A DNA stretch of 22,398 nt from Spirochaetia bacterium (GTDB lineage: Bacteria > Spirochaetota > Spirochaetia > Treponematales > Treponemataceae), in the NCBI GenBank assembly GCA_900769985.1, contig CAAGIS010000150.1, positions 1-22,398 on the forward strand, written 5' to 3'. The notes beneath the pieces were generated by a model. The model did no database searches and was not told the DNA's origin. It saw only the letters and a program-made list of their open reading frames with translations. Of this stretch, positions 6,962 through 13,442 are shown piece by piece. Within the stretch, counting starts at the first letter, position 1; each line of letters begins with the position of its first letter. A program made the position numbers and the translations under genes.

Positions 6962-8407
6962 ATGAGTTTAAAATTATTCAACACGATGGGAAAATCCTTG
7001 CAGGAATTTAAGCCAATAAAAGAAGGTTTTGTCGGTTTTTACGGCTGCGGTCCGACAGTTTACAATTATGCACATATCGGAAACCTTCGTGCGTATGTTT
7101 TTCTTGATATTCTTGACAGAACTCTTACTTTTCTCGGTTACAAAATAAAGCACGTAATGAACATCACCGATATCGGACACCTTACAGGCGATGCAGATGA
7201 CGGCGAAGACAAAATGCTTAAAACTGCACAGGAACGCCATCAGAGCGTTATGGAGATTGCGCAGTTTTATACAGATGCTTTTATCAAGGACATCGACAGG
7301 CTGAATATCCGTCACCCCGATGTCATTTGCCGTGCCACAGAACATGTTCAGGAAATGATTGAACTAATCAAAAAAATCGAAGCAAATGGTCATACATATA
7401 TGGCAGGCGGAAATCTTTATTATGACACGACGACTTTTGCAGACTACGGAAAACTTGCAAACCTCAATCTTGAAGAATTAAAAGCAGGAGCCGGAAACCG
7501 CGGTCTTGATGAAAATAAGCGTAATCCTACAGACTTTGTACTCTGGTTTACAAAATCTAAATTTGAAAATCAGGCGCTGACATGGGACAGCCCTTGGGGA
7601 CGCGGATATCCAGGCTGGCATATTGAATGTTCTGCAATGAGCATGAAATATCTTGGCGAACAGTTTGACATTCATACAGGCGGAATTGATCATATCCCTG
7701 TTCATCATACAAATGAAATCGCGCAGTCAGAAGGTGCAACAGGCAAAAAATGGGTAAATTACTGGCTTCACAATGAATTCCTTGTAGAAAAAAACGGAAA
7801 AATGTCAAAATCTTCTGGCGAATTCCTTACTTTGCAGCGCCTCATTGACAAAGGTTACGAAGCGCTTGACTACAGGTATTTTTTGCTAGGTGCACATTAT
7901 CGCAGTCAGGTAATGTTCAGCTGGGAAGCAATGGATTCTGCAAAAAACGGAAGAAAAGCTCTTGTAAACAGGGCAAAAAAAGTGCTTGAAGCTGCAGGCG
8001 GAAGAACGGCAGACGAAAATTCACTTTCAGAAAAGGCAAAGGGCTATCTTGATTCTTTTAAAGCAGATTTGGAAAATGACCTTGCAACACCGCAGGCATT
8101 AAGCAGGCTTCAGGTTGCAGTAAAAGACAATGAACTAAAAGCCGAAGATGCATTGTTCCTCATCAAAAAAATGGACAGCGTTCTTGCTCTTGATTTGTTA
8201 AAAGAAGCAGAATCATCTGGCACACCTGATGCAGAGTTAAATTCGACAGACCCTGAAGCTGCTCAGATTGAACAGCTGCTTTTACAGAGAACTCAGGCAA
8301 AAAAAGACAAAGATTTTGCGCTTGCAGATAAAATCCGCGATGACCTTGCTGCAAAAGGAATAATTATCGTTGACACGCCGACAGGACCGACATGGAAACG
8401 CAAGTAA
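6962..8407 (+). CDS. cysS: Cysteinyl-tRNA synthetase
   Basis: This class I aminoacyl-tRNA synthetase charges tRNA-Cys with cysteine using ATP. The 481-residue protein is of normal length. The N-terminal GCGPTVYNYAHIGN carries the zinc-ligand cysteine (Cys29) and the HIGH-type signature AHIG at about 37-40. WHIECSAM and the histidines of GIDHIPVHHTNE complete the usual zinc and active-site set. KMSKS is intact at 280-284, and the C-terminal anticodon-binding part ends in DFALADKIRDDLAAKGI, as is typical. The ATG has GAGGT about 6 bases upstream. I could not find a convincing -35/-10 pair in the preceding 107 bases. The sigma-factor gene follows after 39 bases with no terminator seen, so read-through or an operon is likely. 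Confidence 0.97.
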   Translation: MSLKLFNTMGKSLQEFKPIKEGFVGFYGCGPTVYNYAHIGNLRAYVFLDILDRTLTFLGYKIKHVMNITDIGHLTGDADDGEDKMLKTAQERHQSVMEIAQFYTDAFIKDIDRLNIRHPDVICRATEHVQEMIELIKKIEANGHTYMAGGNLYYDTTTFADYGKLANLNLEELKAGAGNRGLDENKRNPTDFVLWFTKSKFENQALTWDSPWGRGYPGWHIECSAMSMKYLGEQFDIHTGGIDHIPVHHTNEIAQSEGATGKKWVNYWLHNEFLVEKNGKMSKSSGEFLTLQRLIDKGYEALDYRYFLLGAHYRSQVMFSWEAMDSAKNGRKALVNRAKKVLEAAGGRTADENSLSEKAKGYLDSFKADLENDLATPQALSRLQVAVKDNELKAEDALFLIKKMDSVLALDLLKEAESSGTPDAELNSTDPEAAQIEQLLLQRTQAKKDKDFALADKIRDDLAAKGIIIVDTPTGPTWKRK

Positions 8408-8446
8408 ATAAAAAGTAGCATTTTTTTGTAACTTTCGGGAGTATAT

Positions 8447-9010
8447 GTGGTTAAAGATATAGCGGATAAAGCAATTGATAGTGAAGAACTAAAAGCTGCA
8501 AATCCGGCAGATTTTAAAAAGATATATGATGCAACGATGACGCTTTTGTTTAAAGTAGCTTTTCGTGTCGTTAATGATCAAGAAGTTGCCGAAGATTTGG
8601 TGCATGATTCATATATCAAAGCAAATGAAAAAGAGATGATTTTTCCGACTATGAACGATGCGACTTACTGGTTGATTCGTGTTGTAAAAAATGCATCTCT
8701 TAATTATGTAAAACGAAAAGGACGCGAACAACGGGCTTACCAAAAGGCATTATACGAAGACCATAGAATTCAAACATCTGGTGAAACCGATTTGTTAAAG
8801 GAAGAGTCGATAAAAAAGACAAAAGAAGCTTTAGCGAAGCTTCCTGAAAATTTAAGGGAAGTTCTTATTTTGCGTGAATATGCAGATATGAACTATAAAG
8901 AAATTGGCAAAACACTTGGTATAACAGAGGGAAATGTCAAAGTCCGGGTTTTTAGAGCCCGAGAACAGCTTTCTAAATTAATAGGAGAAGAAGATGTATA
9001 CTTGTCCTGA
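8447..9010 (+). CDS. ECF-type RNA polymerase sigma factor (sigma-70 family, sigma-24-like)
   Basis: In this 187-residue protein, the region-2 domain covers about 20-95. It has D-A-T-M-T-L-L-F-K-V-A-F-R-V-V, then the EVAEDLVHDSYIKA core-binding segment and a TYWLIRVVKNASLNYVKRK helix for -10 recognition. Region 4 follows at about 125-180 with LPENLREVLILREYADMNYKEIG and the helix-turn-helix ITEGNVKVRVFRAREQL. The lack of regions 1 and 3 makes it group 4 (ECF). The start is GTG at 8447 with a GGGAG site 5-6 bases upstream. Its last 17 bases overlap the anti-sigma gene, giving coupled translation. From memory, Treponema pallidum has a sigma-24-like gene beside cysS, consistent with this order, but that has not been verified. 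Confidence 0.93.
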   Translation: MVKDIADKAIDSEELKAANPADFKKIYDATMTLLFKVAFRVVNDQEVAEDLVHDSYIKANEKEMIFPTMNDATYWLIRVVKNASLNYVKRKGREQRAYQKALYEDHRIQTSGETDLLKEESIKKTKEALAKLPENLREVLILREYADMNYKEIGKTLGITEGNVKVRVFRAREQLSKLIGEEDVYLS

Positions 9011-9725
9011 AAAAGATATTCATTCAATTTATCTTGATAATGAACTTCCAAAGCAATATCTAGAAAAATATGAATCTCATATAGCTTCATGCCCTAAATG
9101 TAAGATGCAGTTGGAACAGTTAAAAAACATCAGGCAGACTTTAAAAGACGATTCCGATTCATTAAATCTTGATTCTGTTTTTTTGCAGCAGAGTTTTGAA
9201 AGGCTTCAGAACAGACTGCGTTATACAAAAGTAGTTTCTGAATCAAAAGCAAAAAATGTCGTAAAATTCACTGAAATAAAAAAATACATTCCGCCGGCAG
9301 TTGCCGCAGCTGCAGTTTTTGCAATCATGCTTCCATTTAATTTAAAAAACAAAAATATGGCATCTGCAAATAATAACATTTCTGTTTCGCAGATTCAGCC
9401 TATTAAGCGAACGACTGATTTTTCTTTAGACCAAAATCAGATGCTTACAGAAACTTCAAATGTTGCATATCCGATAAATCTTGCAAGCCGTGCTGTTCAG
9501 CCTGTTTCCAATGAGGAAATTTTTACGCTGAATTCTTTTAATCCGCATAATTTGAAAACAGCAACTTCTGTTGCAGCAGGAAAAACAGGCAGAAACAATA
9601 AAAACGTTTCAAAACTTTTAAACGATGACTTTTTTATGCCGGAGTTTATCGCTCCTGAACAGCAGAACGTAATGTTGCAAATTTATATGCCGTCGTATGT
9701 TGATATTTCAGCATTAAATAAATAG
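8994..9725 (+). CDS. Membrane-anchored zinc-finger anti-sigma factor
   Basis: This 243-residue protein overlaps the sigma-factor gene by 17 bases. The N-terminus is a zf-HC2-like anti-sigma module: Cys4, His10, the YLDNELP helix, then His29-x3-Cys33-x2-Cys36 in H-I-A-S-C-P-K-C. Residues about 40-95 are helical and charged. A single membrane segment of about 19 residues lies at 99-117 (PPAVAAAAVFAIMLPFN). The remaining 125 residues, rich in Asn, Ser and Gln, would lie outside the membrane and could sense envelope conditions. It is expected to hold the ECF sigma at the membrane until a signal releases it; the signal is unknown. Overlap with the sigma gene and the HxxxCxxC pattern make this assignment firm, while the sensing role is inference. 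Confidence 0.88.
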   Translation: MYTCPEKDIHSIYLDNELPKQYLEKYESHIASCPKCKMQLEQLKNIRQTLKDDSDSLNLDSVFLQQSFERLQNRLRYTKVVSESKAKNVVKFTEIKKYIPPAVAAAAVFAIMLPFNLKNKNMASANNNISVSQIQPIKRTTDFSLDQNQMLTETSNVAYPINLASRAVQPVSNEEIFTLNSFNPHNLKTATSVAAGKTGRNNKNVSKLLNDDFFMPEFIAPEQQNVMLQIYMPSYVDISALNK

Positions 9726-9761
9726 AATATAACAAATAAATTATATGCTGGAATTTTAAAA

Positions 9762-11489
9762 GTGAAGATGAATCATAGTTTTTCGTATCTCGTGCGGAAA
9801 TATGTTTTTGTACGGGTTCTTTGTATAATTGCATTTTGTTTTATAGTAATTGGGTTTTCGGCTTTAATCAGTTATTCAGTAAAAGAAAAGCCTGTCATTC
9901 TTTCTATATCGCAGCAGGTTGGCTCTCCTGGCGATGTAATTTCAATTCGTGGGAAATTTTTTAACAACACAAAAGATACTTCATACGTTGAAATTGCAGG
10001 AAACCGGCTTACGGAAAGTTCTTATGTATCGTGGAATGACGATGAAATCGTAATTACGATTCCGGCAAATACACAGGATGGTCTGCTTTATGTTGTTTCA
10101 AATGCAGGGCGTTCAAACCCTGATTTTTTTGCAAATAAAACGGCAATTCCTGTAAGCATTCAGTATGATTCAAATTATACGCTGCCGACAATTACTTCAA
10201 TTTCCAGCGACAGTCTTTATGTAGGTGAACTTTTGACGATTTCAGGTAAAAACTTCGGAACGAAAAAAAGTTCTGCACAAGTCTGGTTTTCTACTAAAAA
10301 GACACAGCAGCAGATTACAGAAAATTCATTTAATGCTTCAAGGCAATCTGATGAAATTGAATATATACATGCTTCTGACATAGATTTTGACTATGAATAC
10401 TGGAGTGAAAACGAAATTAAAGTTTATGTCCCGGACGGAGCAGCTTCAGGTTATTTATATGTTGAAAATGAATTCGGTAAGTCGGCAAAGCATACTTTTT
10501 ATGTTCAGCAGCGTGCAGGCGAAAAAAATTACATAACAAAAAATATGTATCTTATTCAGATTTCTGCAGATGTTTCAAACATAAAGGGAACAAAGGATTC
10601 GGTATTGAGTTTCAGGCTTCCTTTGCCTCAGACGACGTCTGAACAGCCTGTTGTAATACTTACGGAAAGTTCTCCTAAACCTTTACTTGAAAATTATGAC
10701 AACACTTCTGTATTCCAGATTGCGATGGATAAGACCGGAAAAAACTCCTATGCAACAAACGAGAAAAACCGTATAAGCCAGAATCATGTAATTACTGTCC
10801 GTTCTGTAGAAACTTCGATTGACGTAGATTATGTCGGAATTCCAAAAAACAGAAAACGCATGCTTTACAAGACTTATACAAAGGCAGATGCAATTGTTCC
10901 TGCTGATACACCTGAACTTGTAAAACTTTTGCCGAATGTAATTTATAAATCAGTAAATCCTTACCGCCAGTCAAAATTGATTTATGACTATATGATTAAG
11001 AATTTTAAAATTCAAAATAAACTCAGAAAAGGCGATGTGAGCCCTCTTGATATGTTAAAAACAAAATCGGGAGATGCTTATGACTTTGCTGTTTTCTATG
11101 CAGCAATGCTGAGGACGGCAGGTGTTCCTGCAAAGGTTATGAGCGGAATACTTATAGATGCAGACAAAAAGACACGTCCTCATTGGTGGGTAAATTTTTA
11201 CATAGATGACTTTGGCTGGGTTCCTGCAGACCCTGCTTTAGGTGCCGGACTTGAATACAATTCGTTTCAGCCTCATGAAAACCCGGAAAAATACTATTTT
11301 GGAAATCTTGATTCACAACACGTAATGTTCTCTCAAAGCTGGAACCTTGTAAAAAACGCAATTTCAAACGGAAAAACAGTTTCCCTGCAAAAAATGTATG
11401 CAACTCAAAGCATTTGGGAAGAAACTACAAATGACGTTACAAGTTACTCAAGTTTCTGGAATCTGCCTGTGGTTATCGGGGTGTATTAA
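9762..11489 (+). CDS. Membrane-anchored TIG-repeat protein with a transglutaminase-like domain lacking the catalytic cysteine
   Basis: This is a 575-residue protein. Residues 16-38 form one membrane segment, with the rest predicted outside. Two IPT/TIG immunoglobulin-like repeats follow at about 44-118 (VILSISQQVGSPGDVISIRG...) and 141-230 (ITSISSDSLYVGELLTISGKNFG...). An unassigned beta-rich stretch covers about 245-370. A transglutaminase-like fold lies at about 385-510 (PYRQSKLIYDYM, LRTAGVPAKVMSG, PHWWVNFYIDDFGWVPADP). His474 and Asp490 of the triad are in place, but the cysteine position (S-G-D-x-Y-D-F-A) is Ala439, read directly from the GCT codon. It is probably a binding or scaffold domain. 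Start GTG at 9762 is favoured (CTGGA about 9 bases upstream); ATG at 9768 is the alternative. It lies 36 bases after the anti-sigma gene, and the hairpin terminator is just past its stop. Confidence 0.82.
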   Translation: MKMNHSFSYLVRKYVFVRVLCIIAFCFIVIGFSALISYSVKEKPVILSISQQVGSPGDVISIRGKFFNNTKDTSYVEIAGNRLTESSYVSWNDDEIVITIPANTQDGLLYVVSNAGRSNPDFFANKTAIPVSIQYDSNYTLPTITSISSDSLYVGELLTISGKNFGTKKSSAQVWFSTKKTQQQITENSFNASRQSDEIEYIHASDIDFDYEYWSENEIKVYVPDGAASGYLYVENEFGKSAKHTFYVQQRAGEKNYITKNMYLIQISADVSNIKGTKDSVLSFRLPLPQTTSEQPVVILTESSPKPLLENYDNTSVFQIAMDKTGKNSYATNEKNRISQNHVITVRSVETSIDVDYVGIPKNRKRMLYKTYTKADAIVPADTPELVKLLPNVIYKSVNPYRQSKLIYDYMIKNFKIQNKLRKGDVSPLDMLKTKSGDAYDFAVFYAAMLRTAGVPAKVMSGILIDADKKTRPHWWVNFYIDDFGWVPADPALGAGLEYNSFQPHENPEKYYFGNLDSQHVMFSQSWNLVKNAISNGKTVSLQKMYATQSIWEETTNDVTSYSSFWNLPVVIGVY

Positions 11490-11490
11490 A

Positions 11491-11518
11491 AAAAACTGCC
11501 TGAAAACAGGCAGTTTTT
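11491..11518. terminator. Strong bidirectional hairpin terminator
   Basis: Perfect 12-base stem: AAAAACTGCCTG (11491-11502) pairs with CAGGCAGTTTTT (11507-11518) around an AAAA loop. A runs upstream and T runs downstream let it end transcription from both the TIG-protein gene (+) and gatA (-), whose stop codons lie on either side. Confidence 0.93.
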
Positions 11519-11553
11519 ACTTGCATTATATTTTCTTACATTTTATTTTTTTC

Positions 11554-13068
11554 TTACCTTAAAGGAATACCGCAGCCTTCGTGGTCATTTTCCCATGACT
11601 GTGCAAGTTTTAGAATCTTTAATTCATCAAACATTGCGCCGGCAAACTGAATGCCTACAGGCATAGAGCCGTTTTCTTTTGATGTAAGTCCTGCCGGAAC
11701 AGAAATTGAAGTTATGCGGGCAAGGTTTACGAATGTCGTGAACAAATCGCTTAAATACATTTCAAGAGGGTTGTCGACTTTTTGACCGAGTTTAAAAGCA
11801 GGGGTTGGACATGTCGGGCAAATTACAATGTCGTAATCTTTAAAGAGTTTCTGCATTTCTGACTGGATTTTTGCACGGACAGTCATTCCTTTTTTGTAAG
11901 TATCACCAGAGAACTGTTCAGAAAGAACGTAGTTTCCGATTATAATTCTTCGTTTTACTTCTGGTCCAAAACCTTCGCTTCTTGTGTGAACGTAAAGTTC
12001 GTCATAGCCTTCGCCTGTGTCAATGCGGCTGCCGTAACGTATTCCGTCAAAACGGCTAAGATTTGAAGCGGCTTCTGACAAGGCAATGACATAATAGCTT
12101 GCAATCGATGCGTCGAGAACAGGTAAATCGACTGTATCAATTTTTGCACCTTTTGCTTTTAACCAGTCCTGAACTTGAGTGAATACAGTTCCAACGTCAG
12201 GTAAAAGACCTTTGCTTTCAAGAAACTGTTTTGGAATTGCGATTTTCAATTTAGAAATTTCTTCGTCAGAATATGGCTTGAGATTTAACAGTTCTGTTGA
12301 ATTTGGCAAATCGGCACTTGTGTCGTCGTACATATCTGTTCCTGCCATGACAGAAAGTGCTTTTGCAATGTCACCTGGAGTATGAGCTAAAAGTCCTACT
12401 TGATCCAGAGAACTTCCGTAAGCTACGACACCCCAACGGCTCAAAACACCATATGTTGTCTTTAATCCGTAAATGCCGCAATAGCTTGCAGGAAGCCTTA
12501 CTGAGCCGCCGGTTTCTGTTCCAAGTGCAAATAATGCCTGATTTGCACTTACGGCTGCTGCAGGTCCGCCGGAAGAACCTCCTGAAACGTATTCCCGGTT
12601 TATAGGATTTCTTGTAGGCCCATAGCATGAATATTCTGTAGAAGAGCCCATCGCAAATTCATCTTGATTGCATCGTCCTAAAGGAATTGCACCGGAAGAT
12701 TCCAGACGTGTTATGACTGTTGCATTGTAAGGGGCAGTGTAGCCTTCAAGGATTTTACTTCCACATGTAAGTTTATGACCTTTTACGGAAATATTGTCTT
12801 TTACTGCAAATGGAATTCCAAGGAGCGCTTTCTGTTCGAACAACTGGTCAAGTGCGGCAGAACCATTTTTTCGGGCTTCTGCAATTTCTTTGTCAGCATT
12901 TTGCGCTTTTGAAACGGCATCGTCGTACATTTCAAGAAAAGCATTAAGTGGAATTGAAGAAGTCTTGTCTTTTTCAAATTCTTCTATTGAATTTTTTACG
13001 AGTTCTTCGCTTGTAACTGTTCCGTCTTTAAGAGCCTTTATTGCATCGTTAATATTATAAAATTGCAT
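11554..13068 (-). CDS. gatA: Aspartyl/glutamyl-tRNA amidotransferase subunit A
   Basis: GatA is the glutaminase/amidase subunit of GatCAB, which converts Glu-tRNA-Gln (and, in many bacteria, Asp-tRNA-Asn) to the amidated form in the cytoplasm. The 504-residue protein is slightly longer than average. The amidase-signature triad is intact: Lys90 in AVKDNIS, cis-Ser165 in GGSSGG, and nucleophile Ser189 in ETGGSVRLP, with the exact spacing of the well-studied enzymes (75 and 24 residues). The start has an AAGGAG site about 10 bases upstream and lies 5 bases after the gatC stop, so the two form an operon. gatB is not in the window and must be elsewhere for the complex to work. Confidence 0.97.
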   Translation of the reverse strand: MQFYNINDAIKALKDGTVTSEELVKNSIEEFEKDKTSSIPLNAFLEMYDDAVSKAQNADKEIAEARKNGSAALDQLFEQKALLGIPFAVKDNISVKGHKLTCGSKILEGYTAPYNATVITRLESSGAIPLGRCNQDEFAMGSSTEYSCYGPTRNPINREYVSGGSSGGPAAAVSANQALFALGTETGGSVRLPASYCGIYGLKTTYGVLSRWGVVAYGSSLDQVGLLAHTPGDIAKALSVMAGTDMYDDTSADLPNSTELLNLKPYSDEEISKLKIAIPKQFLESKGLLPDVGTVFTQVQDWLKAKGAKIDTVDLPVLDASIASYYVIALSEAASNLSRFDGIRYGSRIDTGEGYDELYVHTRSEGFGPEVKRRIIIGNYVLSEQFSGDTYKKGMTVRAKIQSEMQKLFKDYDIVICPTCPTPAFKLGQKVDNPLEMYLSDLFTTFVNLARITSISVPAGLTSKENGSMPVGIQFAGAMFDELKILKLAQSWENDHEGCGIPLR

Positions 13069-13073
13069 ATTCG

Positions 13074-13382
13074 TTAAGCTCCTTCTCCTAAAACTTTTGG
13101 TACCTGGAAATATCCGTCCATAAAATTTTCAGAAACTTTTTTTACATCAGGAATTTCAAGTCCGTTTACTATTTCATCATCGCGAAGTTTTGATACATCT
13201 GTTGACGGATAAGCATCGTAAGGATTCTGACTGTCATCGAATTTTGAAAGCGTTTCAAAATAACTGACAATTTCATCAACCTGCTTTTTTAAAATCGTAA
13301 GGTTTGTGCTTTCAGGTGAAAGACGTGAAAGATATAATAAATTTTCCAAAGTTGTTTCATCAATGTTTTTTTGAGTACTCAT
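13074..13382 (-). CDS. gatC: Aspartyl/glutamyl-tRNA amidotransferase subunit C
   Basis: This 102-residue protein matches GatC in length and motifs: the N-terminal helix TLENLLYLSRLSPES, a middle helix DEIVSYFETLSKF, and the C-terminal NFMDGYFQVPKVLGEG that clamps between GatA and GatB. It helps assemble GatCAB. The ATG at 13382 has no convincing Shine-Dalgarno site. A -35/-10 pair ends only 6 bases before the ATG, so the mRNA is probably leaderless. The same short intergenic region carries the start of the divergent large membrane protein. Confidence 0.95.
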   Translation of the reverse strand: MSTQKNIDETTLENLLYLSRLSPESTNLTILKKQVDEIVSYFETLSKFDDSQNPYDAYPSTDVSKLRDDEIVNGLEIPDVKKVSENFMDGYFQVPKVLGEGA

Positions 13383-13388
13383 ACTTTC

Positions 13389-13417
13389 ATATTATCGAAT
13401 TTTATGATAAGTTTCAA
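13389..13417 (-). promoter_or_regulatory. Promoter of gatCA, abutting the start codon
   Basis: On the minus strand, TTGAAA (13417-13412) is followed by exactly 17 bases and TAATAT (13394-13389), then only 6 bases before the gatC ATG. The box sequence ATATTAT also reads as TATTAT on the plus strand (13390-13395), so a weak divergent promoter for the plus-strand gene may share it. No good plus-strand -35 was found. Confidence 0.7.
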
Positions 13418-13442
13418 CAATAAGAAGGTTTTGGATAAGTAT

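Noticed and set aside
12357..13060. Plus-strand open frames inside gatA
   Set aside because: They lie antisense to a well-conserved enzyme with all catalytic residues intact and show no protein-family features.
13371..13442. TTG start at 13371 for the large membrane protein
   Set aside because: It would overlap the gatC start codon and the divergent promoter; ATGs at 13404 and 13443 give normal signal-anchor N-termini.
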